Position numbers and translations under genes: made by a program
Notes under the pieces: model-generated
The model's database searches: none
The model's input: the letters and a program-made list of their open reading frames with translations, nothing else
Told to the model about the DNA's origin: nothing
Shown here: piece after piece, positions 55,092 to 64,000 of the stretch
How positions within the stretch are numbered: the stretch's first letter is position 1
Layout of the letters: each line of letters opens with the position of its first letter
Origin: Enchytraeus crypticus
Lineage: Eukaryota > Annelida > Clitellata > Enchytraeida > Enchytraeidae
Length of the DNA stretch: 64,000 nt
Assembly (NCBI GenBank): GCA_905160935.1
Contig: CAJHZI010000091.1
Coordinates: forward strand, 126,123-190,122
Direction: 5' to 3'

Positions 55092-58000
55092 TTACTTCCA
55101 ATTTCTCACCTTCAACCAGCCCAAGTAGACGACGAACTGGACAAGGGAGAAGAGCGGAATGTGAGTCTGCAGCAGATCGGAGTTGTCTCTGATCGTGATC
55201 TCTGTGCTCCACAGGGAGGCGATAGAAACGACGTAAATCAGAATGGTAATTACCTGCAAAAAGTAAAACACTTTACGATGAAGTAAGTTCATACATTTAA
55301 AAGTTACTATAAAAATTCATCATCTAATTCGACATTATTTATCTACAGGTATAGTAGATATTTTATCGAATTTATTATCTAACTTCAAAATTTATTTATT
55401 TTAGTTTAATTTACAATAGGATTTAGGAGCTCTTTGGAAGGAAATCATATTAGAATATTATGTTATTTTATTGAAAGTGTTAGTGTCTTTTAACAATTGC
55501 GTCCTTTCTTTTCACAAGAACCGTATGCAGTATATCACTGAATATATTTTATTTGACATGGTGTGAATTGATAAATTAAATTAAATTAAATTGAAAGTAG
55601 CCATCGAATGAATTGCGTATTGAAAACGAAAGCGAGGAATGTGTGAATATTTCATATATACTGCAACATTTTTAAACTTAACTTATAGTATTTAGTTACT
55701 GCAAAGGCCGCATCTTTGATGGTTGTAAACTTGCAATATTGATATAACCCGCTAGATATAGACCTCTGACGGCGAGTGTTATAGGAGGCTAAGCGATTCG
55801 AATCTAAGTTTCGCAAGATGCAAACTGATGTTTTGCTAGTCTGAAGGTTTAAATCTTCTTCTTCCCTTTAATCCCAGTTTAAGTAGGGTCGGGATACGAA
55901 TGGACACCAAATGAAATGGAATGTATAAAGGTTTAATTAAACATTCTAAAATTTTATAATTTTTCTAATCAATGTCAATATCTTTTTATTTTTTTATTTT
56001 GTTAGCTTCTTATTTCACCGTTGATTAGATTTATAACCGAATCAAGACACTAAATTAAAGATTTTGTTAAGCCAAAACATAGGCATATAGGAACACATTT
56101 CAATTTTAAACATACCGAAATATTAAAGTAATGCACGATATCATATAGGTAAAAAATTAATTATAGATTTATAGGCTGGACTAAATATACCTGCGTGTAT
56201 ACAAGTGGAATAGAGATCCAATCGTAGGACAGGAGTGTTCCACATCTACCTCTCAGTCTAAGTATCTCCTGTTGAAACATAAAAATCTAATGTTAAGTGA
56301 TGTCAGTGACGGTCGAGCCCAGGATTTGAACCCCGCACATACCGATCCGCGATCGAGTATCTTGTCGACATCGCCACTGACTGGAGCCAGTGGCGATGAT
56401 CAATATATGTCCGCAAATCATTTAGCTGTACTCGTTTAGAACCAATATTATAAGTTAAGAAATAATCTTTTAAACACTATAAAACGTGCCGTATATTGTT
56501 ATTTATGTCTAAAAGGTAGAAAAAAGACCATATGAAGTGTAAAATATGCATCATTCTGAACAGTTGGAGTGGAATCCAATAAACTGTATGGTTATGTAAT
56601 ATGATTGTGATGTGGATTATCGGCATATGAAGATGCTTAGTGAAGATGTAATTTGATGATTTTATATAATGTTATGCAACCGGGTGTAATGTTATTATAG
56701 GATGTGATAGTCAATTATGACGATATGCGACGTAATAATAATAGTAATAATTCGATATAATTATTTGATGTGATGAATGCAAAGCTTGTCCAATAAAATA
56801 CGATTGGATATTCTACTAAGCTCTGACTTGCTGCCACATTGCTGATTCCAACTAGATGGATAGGTTCCGTCCTATCAATTTAGCTGAAAATGCGGTGGAA
56901 TCCCTAGTGGTGTACTGGTATAGATCTTGCCTCATGAATGAGAGGTCGCGGGTTCGAGACTGCGTAGCGACATGGGTTTTTCTCATCCAAGGAGCGAATA
57001 AAAACCAAGTCTTGTACACTTGGTGGAGTCAGGCCTATGGATAGCCGACCTTAATGTTTCATTTCCTATCTAGTTCCCTCGGTTTCGTCCCCTAATAGGG
57101 ATTAACGGTACGCTTAAAGGAAGATTTTTTAGATAGGTTCAGACCTAAAGACTAGTAGCGACGGATAATGAGTAACTAACGTTCAGAATTCGCTCGTAGG
57201 CGAGGTCGCTCTTGATATGACCATTTGACTTGGCTCGAGAGATGATGTTCAAAGCCCAGACAAATGGTATGAAGTAGCGGCTGTCTCGCGTTACCACAGC
57301 ATCGAAAAGCTCCTGTTCCTCCTTCGTCATAAGACCTGATGCACCAAAGTGCATTAAGGTTAAGTATAGACTGGAAGTTATAAGTTTCGGGCAGCTGTCA
57401 AGTAGCCGCATTCCAGTTTCAATTGTTGCTTAATTTGATTAATTACGCATAGAAGACCGTCTGGCTTCCATTTTATCTTCATACACGTATGTGCCGTCAA
57501 ACCGTACAACTTGCCTTTTCTCGTTCTGGCTTTTTGCTCTCAACATTTGTTTCTATTACCTGATTTAGCAACTAGTCGCCCTTTATGACGTGTACTATAC
57601 AGTTCTTTCTACTTCTTAATTTTAAAGAACGCAATTTCAGTCCATCAATACATAAACTTCCTCAGGAACTTTTTATTTTTTTAATTTTGTGAGTTGTAAA
57701 ATGATTATCGTCAATTTTTCTCCATAACGAAAATTTCTGTGCTTCTAAAATCCTGATGGCGTTTTGCTTTTGTCCACGTTCTACATCCGAATAGCACTAT
57801 CGTGCATCCAATGGTTTCATAACCATTATCTCTGCAGTTTTCTTAATACCTTAGCTAGTAATTCTTTCCTCTTTCAGAACACTTTTTGCATTCTACATTA
57901 GTAAGGTATTTACTACAGTAGAGAAATTAAAACTGAGTATTAGTTCGATATTTAGGCCTAACGGATTTACTGAGAGAAATAATCTAGAATTTTCTAAAAT

Positions 58001-58296
58001 TGGTGTACTGTATTTTACTATACAGTCAATTTATTTCACTAACAGTAAAATTTTAAGAAATCTTTTTTCTTTTGTATTTTAAGACTTATGTTCTTGAATT
58101 CTAGAAGAATTGTTTCAAACTATAACCCTCCTAATCACTCAAACAGCATTGGCAGATAGCTGCCTAGCTCCATTAGAAGCGTTGAGCCAAGACTCGACAA
58201 GAAGAGCATAAGCTAGAGAAAGCATAAAGTATTTCGTGTCTTACAGTTTTATCATTTCTCTCCCTTGCTATCATTAGCCGCTGTTGAGAAAGAGTG

Positions 58297-58328
<32 letters not shown>

Positions 58329-59610
58329 GAAGAGGGAGAACGAGAGAGAGAGAGAGAGAGAAATGTGCTTGCTAATTTATGTCGAGGGTCTCAGTAAGTG
58401 CCTAGAACCTTAGGTTTTCCCAGTCTTAGCTTTTAACGTCTTATTCCCTTTACTTGTGATGTTTTAGGCAAGACGAACACGTTGAACTTAAACCTAAACA
58501 TTAACCACAACAAACCAGACTGAATAAGGTGAGCGCTGGTGGGAAATCTTTTCTGTATCTGCGGGCTGACGTATTTCAACGCAATCACGAGACCTAGCAC
58601 AGCGTAACGAACAACCGTCCGTCGATAGAGTCTCACATCCTCGTCGTCTGAACTGATTGATCGCAGATAGCTGACGAGCAGCTGAGCGAGGTCGTAGGGC
58701 CACGGCACACCACGAAATTGTTCCCAGAACCTCTGATTTATGGTGCTAACGAAGAACGAAAGAGCCACCGCATGCTGGATCGTTCCTACTGACGTTTCGC
58801 AGTAGTTGATCAGGTGATCGAAACCCCTTAGATTAATAATCAATCAATAAATTAATTGATGAGTCACTGGCTGAAAGAATTCATAAATCGTTAGAAGTAT
58901 GCCATGATTCAGGAAACCAATAAAGTGTCTATTATATAAAGGATTCGGTTAGGCCAAGCACCGCTATCGATTAATAATAATAATATTAATAATAACAAAA
59001 GGTTTAACGTCCGTTTTCTCATGCAAGCATGATGTCAGGGACGTCCCCCATCACAGGTCACTACAACTCGATTCACCCCAAACGATCAGGAAAAACATGT
59101 GCTGAAGAGAAAGAAAAGATCCCATACGGTGACGGTCGGTTATCAAAAAACAGTCAGGCAAGATGAAAAGAGTTTATGGTGGGAAGAGATGTGTTGTCAA
59201 CCTACAATGGAAAGTGAAAGTAGTAGAACATGAGCGAAGATCAGGAGGCAGAGGCAGAAAGTATTAATGAGTTAATACCTTCATAAAAAGCTATGCTTAC
59301 ACACGTCTAAATGTAGCCAATTGCTTGGGAGCAACATAGCTTAGCTTAGCCTATGAGCCATTCTCCCCTTGCCTTTAGCAGTCCTTGCTCAGTAGCCTTT
59401 TACGGCACCTGAAGTTTAGGGATAGTCTATTCTTCAGTGGCCCGTACACAACACGGATATAATAAAGTATATAACTATAGAAATAGCTTTATTTCTACTT
59501 ACTCTTTATGTCTTGCAGGCAGAACAGCGTAGAAGATTCTGAACATCATGCTGTAGAGAATATAGACGAGAACACCCTGCCATACTAGCTTATATATGCT
59601 GCCTCTCCAG
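53358..59610 (-). CDS. Bestrophin-family anion channel, partial (seven exons)
   Basis: Bestrophins are Ca2+-activated chloride channels forming membrane pentamers. Minus-strand exons, all GT-AG with consistent phases, are 59610-59503, 58826-58516, 57335-57181, 56268-56191, 55253-55110, 54565-54485 and 53506-53358: 1026 nt, 341 whole codons plus flanking split ones, no internal stop. In order they carry [31 protein letters not shown] with [18 protein letters not shown] and [16 protein letters not shown] with [29 protein letters not shown]; a transmembrane segment and [15 protein letters not shown]; the Ca2+-clasp motif [11 protein letters not shown]; and FLMVDHLA with [10 protein letters not shown]. 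The first exon (MTVxY-type N terminus) was not found at 59.6-64 kb and may lie outside the window. The C-terminal tail exon was also not found. Several normally invariant residues differ. Confidence 0.9.
54255..54378 (-). mobile_element. SINE family A in a bestrophin intron
   Basis: AAGCCAAGTTTAACGTCAGT, CAGGTCAGTGATGGCGAG, ATTTAAACCCTGCACCTACT, GCTCCGCTGTCGAACAG. It lies about 105 bp downstream of the donor of the clasp exon, in the same orientation as the gene. Confidence 0.75.
54600..55090. repeat. (TA)n blocks, repeat 'C' (inverted) and RTE-like LINE 3' end
   Basis: (TA)n at 54620-54665 and 54780-54830, repeat 'C' body inverted at 54848-54902 (GATTCTGCTTAAGACGAGG, TGGGCCTCTATGCCTTCC), the join GTATATAACTACAAGAATG, then the LINE 3' end to AGTAGGCAGTGCATTGA followed at once by (TA)n at 55040-55086. 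All lies in the bestrophin intron 55109-54566. Confidence 0.7.
55254..56190 (-). other. Bestrophin intron, no repeat recognised
   Basis: 937 bp, AT-rich, GT-AG. Nothing else was recognised apart from short AAATT runs. Confidence 0.8.
56285..56402 (-). mobile_element. SINE family A in a bestrophin intron
   Basis: GTGATGTCAGTGACGGTCGA, GCCCAGGATTTGAACCCCGC, ACATACCGATCCGCGATCGA, then CATCGCCACTGACTGGAGCC. The tail is shortened. It sits less than 20 bp upstream of the acceptor of the [12 protein letters not shown] exon. Confidence 0.75.
56880..57125 (+). repeat. tRNA-like sequence with extended 3' body, probable SINE
   Basis: CCTAGTGGTGTACTGGTATA (A-box-like) and GCGGGTTCGAGACTGCG (B box; its flanks pair as a T-arm with one wobble), then about 150 bp of unrelated body. 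No cloverleaf with a clear anticodon could be made. No second copy was seen. It lies in the bestrophin intron 57180-56269. Confidence 0.5.
57336..58515 (-). other. Bestrophin intron with (GT)n/(GA)n and an 'E' core
   Basis: 1180 bp. It contains a degraded repeat 'E' core (AGTCGCCCTTTATGACG at 57574-57590) and a (GT)n-(GA)n microsatellite at 58292-58362, about 150 bp downstream of the donor of the large exon. Confidence 0.75.
58976..59275 (-). mobile_element. L2 3'-end copy in a bestrophin intron
   Basis: About 300 bp closely matching the 20.63-20.90 kb L2 3' region: GGTTTAACGTCCGTTTTCTC, ATGATGTCAGGGACGTCCCC, GATTCACCCCAAACGATCAG and AAAACAGTCAGGCAAGATGA, with AAT triplets at its end. It extends slightly into the C-terminal codons (ACATGAGCGAAGATCAGG). 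Confidence 0.85.
59280..59470 (+). repeat. Dispersed repeat 'E', degraded copy
   Basis: CATAAAAAGCTATGCTTACA ... GCTCAGTAGCCTTTTACGGC ... TTCTTCAGTGGCCCGTACAC parallels the 28.56-28.76 kb copy in order and spacing. It ends about 40 bp from an exon boundary. Confidence 0.6.
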
Positions 59611-59709
59611 CTGTTAGAACACACAGTAAACAGAATAATGCAATAAACACATTATAATTTACGATGTGGTACAAATATACAGTGCAAAATGTAGTAAAAT
59701 ACGATACGT

Positions 59710-59925
59710 TGCGATGTGAAGGGATGAAGTGCAGCATAGTGCAGTGCCGTAAAGTGCAGTTCAATGCCGTACAGTGTAGTGCAGTGCCGTAAAGTGTAGT
59801 GCAGTGTAGTGTAGTTTAGTGCAGTAGAGTGCAGTGCAGTAAAGTGTTATGTAGTAGAATGCAATGCAGTAGAGTGCAGTGCAGTAGAGTGCAGTGCAGT
59901 GCAGTGCAGTGTAGTGACATTTCTA
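59710..59925. repeat. GCAGT pentanucleotide minisatellite
   Basis: About 40 units of GCAGT, GTAGT, AGAGT and GCCGT variants over some 210 bp, with a more regular (GCAGT)n core at 59866-59920. It lies about 100 bp upstream of the first bestrophin exon found. Confidence 0.95.
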
Positions 59926-60280
59926 GCTGTAGCTAGAAGCTTAAGGTCTATAAGTCTGTAAGACTAGGACATAATTTGTAAATATAGTAGCCAGTTTAAA
60001 ACCTTCGTGTTTAATTCATTGTTAAAATTTGTATCAATTCGCTTAAGGCTTATGTAAGCGTAACAAAATTTTATTTTTCAAAGCAGTACTGTTCGGATAA
60101 TCAAGCTACTTCTTGACATGCACTTCCCTTCGATATTCATCACAATTTGTCGAATAGTTTATTCACTTAGGCCTGCACTGACGGTAACGTTAAATTCTAA
60201 TAAGAAATATGTTACAGTTCTGCATTGCAATACTATTCCGCAAATCATTTATCTGAAAGGGCCAAGATTGCCCTTCTCTG
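59926..60280. other. Intergenic or intronic, nothing recognised
   Basis: AT-rich, no gene signal. It was searched on the minus strand for a bestrophin N-terminal exon without success. Confidence 0.4.
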
Positions 60281-60284
60281 GGTT

Positions 60285-60382
60285 AAGGTCAAAGGAAAAT
60301 TTAATGTTAATTTCCCGTCTCGAAAGCACACTAGTGTCGGGCGAGCGTAGAATTTGAACTCTGCACCTACTTATACCCAGTA
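60285..60382 (-). mobile_element. SINE family A, diverged copy
   Basis: TTAATGTTAATTTCCCGTCT, CGAAAGCACACTAGTGTCGG, GCGAGCGTAGAATTTGAACT, CTGCACCTACTTATACC. Confidence 0.7.
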
Positions 60383-61200
60383 AGATAACTTAGAAAAACT
60401 ACTTGCTGGCTGTGAGCAAAAGTTATTAATAACATTTTAATGACTACTAAAGCCTATTAGTTTATTATAATTAATATCAAGTAAATTACCGGCAAAGTAT
60501 ACGCAGACGCATAAAAGGTTTGTTCTTTGCATAATGAGACACATACTCCACTGACATTCTTCACTTTTCACTTTACTACCACCTCCTTTCTCCGGTAAAT
60601 GTCGTCAACTGAATACAATCACAATCTGCACTCAAAACAATCTTAATTCTAGAAAATTCTCGAAATTAGAAAATGAACACTAAAGCCTTATCGATATTAC
60701 TGATTCTCTAAATTAATATCTGTAGATAGCAAATTTCCTACCAACCAAATCTGAAACTTATTAAGTAATTAAGAGGGCCTGTATGGCCTATGCCGATAAC
60801 CTTGCCACCTTGCAGTCGAAGAATATCAAATCTCAGCCGAAAGATTCGAAAGATATCAAATAGTAAAAGTAATTCTTTTATTCCACGTATGTTTTTAGAT
60901 TTCTTATATACTCAGCAAAAGACTATAATAATTTTAATTAAAATGACACTTTTGTTTAGATCTGTCGTTAAGCAACGTACTTGAAGACAGTAAACTGGCA
61001 GAGGTAGCAACGGTCATTTACTAACCTGTAAAACATAGGCCTATTTCGCACAAGTCAAGCGGTTAATTAAGTCAAGAATAAATTTGGAATCGTCAATATA
61101 TTACAATGGCAATCAGCAATTGATCAGGAATTGTTATTTGTACTTCATATTACACGTATGCTCATATTATTTCTTCCTGGTTAGGCATTCGTTGACGTAA
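60383..61200. other. AT-rich DNA, no gene recognised
   Basis: No repeat family was recognised. The minus-strand ATG at 61011-61013 (reading MTVATSASLL) was considered as a bestrophin start and rejected. Confidence 0.4.
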
Positions 61201-61202
61201 AG

Positions 61203-61345
61203 CTAAAGCTAAAAGCTAAGGTTAACGTCATTTTCCTCACTCGAAAGCGATGTCAGTGACGGGCGAGCCCAGGATTTGAACCCAGTACCTACTGATCCGC
61301 GGTCGAGTATCTAATCGACTTCGCCATTAGCTCCAGCCAATGTTG
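61203..61345 (-). mobile_element. SINE family A, near full-length
   Basis: In antisense: AGCTAAAGCTAAAAGCTAAG, GTTAACGTCATTTTCCTCAC, TCGAAAGCGATGTCAGTGAC, GGATTTGAACCC, TCCGCGGTCGAGTATC. The (AGCTAA)n terminal repeat shows the SINE's own 3' end. Confidence 0.8.
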
Positions 61346-61554
61346 AGGATTGGTGTTGAGGATTGGTTTTCCTCCTATCATGCTGATCGTTATTTTTAGT
61401 GTGAAATTGAGGGAGCACTTTTCTTCGTCTTCCCACTTACTTACATATGTATGGTGTGCCTTTTCGACCTAACCTCTTCAATCTCTACACCACACCTTTA
61501 CGCTCTCCAATCTTTCCAATTCTCTTAGCCAAGTGTCAATAAATTATATGGCAT

Positions 61555-62860
61555 ATATAAATGTTTTATTTTTTATTTATTGCTTTATTTCAGGTGTAAA
61601 AACCCATACATTAATCTTCCACATAGAACAATGCAATAAAAACCAGAAAAGCAAATAGGCTGGGCATAAATTGAGCTATAGAATTAGGCATACAAAGAAC
61701 ACTTATAGAATTAGGCATACAAAGCTATAATAGGCTCAGAACATCAAAACACTTAACTAGCATATTAGCATTATCCAGCAAGCACATTCTAAACTTTAAT
61801 CTGCAATTAGAACGGATAGTATCAAAACTAGGCAATCCGGTTTCTAGCAGCGCGATGGTTAGGCTGCTGTAACGTTTGTATCCAAAAAATATTTTAATAC
61901 ATTTATTATAGCAAGATCGAAACTTCTCTATTGAACTCATTGTAAACGACGACCATAGTGCCACATCATAGAAGCACATACAATAGGATTTGAACAAGAC
62001 CTTCTTTACATTAACAGAGCAAATAAGCAAATCTGCGCTTTAATATATTCGTACGCATAAACATACCACGCATTTCACGCTGTATATCGTTATTATCACG
62101 ACCATCATTGGTTATAATATGACCTAAATATTTAAACTGCGTTACATACTTAATAAAAGAATTGTCCAACATAAATATTGAAAATTTCACTAGTACACGC
62201 CAATTTCGATCCGTAGGAGCAAATATCATGGCGACAGTTTTACTAATATTAAAGACATGTTAATAACTTTAGCGTTAAACTGAAGCACACTGCACATCTA
62301 TTAAATACTGTAAATCTCTCCACGAAGGAGCGAGCAATGAGAACGATATCATCAGCAAATGCAAGAATGTTAATTAATCTATTATTAATTGCACAACCAA
62401 TCCCGGTACCTACTACAGCTCTAACCATATCGCGTATATATCTAGAGAACAAATACGGTGAAAGTACACTTCCCTGACGCGTACCATTTCCAATGTGAAA
62501 ACAAGTAGAAACAGAATTACGCCATCGAACAAAGCATTGCTGTTTAGAATACCAGAATGCAAGAATAAATATAATACTGATGTTAATGTTATCGTCTAGT
62601 AATTTTCCAAACAATTTCCAGTACTTAACTTTATCGAAAGCTTTACTGAAATCAACAAAACAGGTAAAAACATGACTTCCATGATGTCTATAATACTCGA
62701 TAGTCTGCTTTAGTACATGAGTACATAATCCGGTTGAATGGCCAGACTTAAACCCAAACTGAAAATTATCATAATCAGAAAGGCTATGTATAGATTGCTC
62801 AATGAGAGATTCAAACAATTAAGATAATGCATTAGAAATTGCAATTGCTCTGTAATTATT
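61555..62860 (-). mobile_element. CR1/Jockey-group LINE, truncated reverse-transcriptase pseudogene
   Basis: On the minus strand in order: AISNALS, an in-frame stop, FESLIEQSIHSL, FQFGFKSGHSTGLCTH, FVDFSKAFDKVKYWKLFGKL, GTRQGSVLSPYLFSRYIRDM, the intact catalytic box FADDIVLIAR, a break at about 62230-62260, QFKYLGHIITNDGRDNNDIQ, then the C-terminal region (LFKSYCMCFYDVALWSSF, YKRYSSLTIALLETGLPSF) and a stop at 61725. The 3' UTR is AT-rich. The endonuclease is absent. FADD and motif order are those of a LINE; the clade is inferred from GTRQGSVLSPYLF and the tail motifs. Confidence 0.85.
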
Positions 62861-62911
62861 AAGATGCTGTAATTATTAATGCGATTAATAATAGTATTAT
62901 CATATTAAAGA

Positions 62912-64000
62912 CTGCGCAAACTACCGTACGATCGCTTTAATCCCACACGCAAGCAAGATCCTTCTAAAATTATTCAGCAACGCATGAGTACAATCATAGA
63001 TAGTGAAATGCCAGATGTACAGGCTGGTTTCCGTCGTGGTAGAGGCACTCGTGATCACATTGCAAATTTGCGGTGGATCTTGGAAAAATCGCGGGAATAT
63101 CAAAAGAAAATTTACCTTTGTTTCATTGATTACACCAAGGCTTTTGATTGCGCTGAACACAACAAACTGTGGGTATGTCTATCAGAAATGGGTATACCAT
63201 CACATATAATTCGCTTAATAAAAGCACTGTATGAAAATCAAGAGGCTACAGTAAGGACTTCTTGCGGAGACACAGATTGGTTTGGAATCAATAGAGGTGT
63301 GCGTCAAGGCTGTATTTTGTCGCCGTCTTTATTTAAAATGTACGCAGAAGCAGTATTGCGGAAGGTAGATATGATTGAATCAACTGTAGGTGTGAAAATT
63401 GGTGGGAGAAACATCAACAATCTGAGGTATGCGGATGACACCACTCTCCTTGCGGAGAGCAGGGAAGGTCTGGAACAATTGATATTAAAGGTTAAAGAAG
63501 AAAGCGAAAAAGCTGGTTTGTTCCTCAACATTAAGAAAACCAAGATCATGACAACTGATATTGCTGAAACCAAAATCAGAATTGACAATGAAAATATTGA
63601 GACAGTCAACGATTTCGTCTTTCTTGGTTCTAAAATTGTCCGTGACGGAGAATCAAGACCAAAGATTTTAACGGCGGATAGCAATGGGGCGCACTGCGAC
63701 GACTGGCATGATGAAAATTTGAAAGAGTAACGACATAAGCCTCGTTACCAAATGCAGGATAGTCAATGCGATAGTCTTCCCAATTGCCACCTATGGATGC
63801 GAAAGTTGGACGCTAAAAAAAGGCGGATAAAAGGAGAATCGACGCTTTCGAGCTTTGGTATTGGAGACGCGTGTTACGAGTCCCGCGGACAGCTAAAGTT
63901 AACAATAGAGATGTGCTAGATCGCATAAAACCAAGTATTTCTCTTGAAGGAAAGATCACAAAGCAAAGGTTGTCATACTTTGGACATGTCATGCGAGCGA
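62912..64000 (+). mobile_element. BovB-like RTE LINE, reverse-transcriptase pseudogene, runs off the window
   Basis: Plus-strand motifs in order: NYRTIALIPHASKILLKL, QAGFRRGRGTRDHIANLRWI, CFIDYTKAFDCAEHNKLWV, GVRQGCILSPSLFKMYAEAV, the catalytic box RYADDTTLLAESREGLEQLI, FLGSKIVRDGESRPKI. After shifts of frame: CESWTLKK, RRIDAFELWYWRRVLRVPRT and SLEGKITKQRLSYFGHVMR. These blocks are typical of RTE/BovB. Frames change near 62986, 63668 and in the A-run at about 63818, and a TGA interrupts at about 63719, so it is inactive. The 248-codon frame 62984-63730 is the largest intact part. The 3' end lies outside the window. Confidence 0.88.

Noticed and set aside
60985..61020. Minus-strand ATG reading MTVATSASLL as the missing bestrophin first exon
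   Set aside because: Bestrophin N termini have a Tyr shortly after MTV/MTI and a VA...LLxxW pattern; none follows here, and no donor in the required phase was seen.
62921..63684. Minus-strand frames opposite the BovB-like reverse transcriptase
   Set aside because: They are shadows of the plus-strand RT, which carries all conserved motifs.

Overview
This window is nuclear DNA from an AT-rich animal genome, most likely an invertebrate. The evidence is two intron-containing animal genes, several LINE reverse-transcriptase relics, tRNA- and 5S-derived SINEs, and many (TA)n, (GA)n, (TC)n and (ATT)n microsatellites. There is no prokaryotic organisation. A spiralian such as a mollusc, brachiopod or annelid would fit, but nothing here fixes the phylum.

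Two protein-coding genes can be supported. (1) A complete two-exon scratch gene of the Snail/Scratch zinc-finger repressor superfamily lies at 32.7-35.1 kb on the plus strand. It has an N-terminal SNAG motif, a PxDLS CtBP-type motif and five zinc fingers. A GA-rich tract and a consensus TATA element lie about 1.4 kb upstream, and three CCAATTAG sites lie about 1.2 kb downstream. (2) A partial bestrophin (anion channel) gene lies at 53.4-59.6 kb on the minus strand. Seven consecutive exons keep frame across all splice junctions; the first exon and the C-terminal exon(s) were not found. Its selectivity region and Ca2+-clasp region carry unusual substitutions. One weaker coding candidate is a terminal-exon-like ORF at 37.6 kb (minus).

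The rest is repeats. 0-30 kb: complex repeat-free islands alternate with RTE-like LINE fragments (0.8, 4.0, 6.3, 10.3 kb), a tRNA-derived SINE with an L2-like tail (1.2, 3.3, 7.9-8.2, 20.1 kb), a second tRNA-derived SINE (15.2, 17.2 kb), a 5S-rRNA-like element (18.0 kb), an L2 reverse-transcriptase relic (20.6-21.6 kb) and a CAACAGTTG-rich segment (26.7-27.4 kb). 30-37 kb: scratch and its flanks. 38-53 kb: more LINE/SINE fragments, one carrying a nested 116-bp insertion with a 12-bp target-site duplication, plus large microsatellites, a GC-rich island at 49.4-49.8 kb and a 79-bp minisatellite at 51.4 kb. 53-60 kb: bestrophin, with its introns full of repeats. 60-64 kb: a CR1/Jockey-type LINE (minus) and a BovB-like RTE LINE (plus), both 5'-truncated and head-to-head.

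The most interesting structural observation is a likely LINE/SINE partnership inside one window. The tRNA-derived SINE and the L2 LINE share a 3' tail of about 45 nt, while a separate set of fragments carries the RTE-like LINE 3' end. All boundaries and identities were judged by eye.
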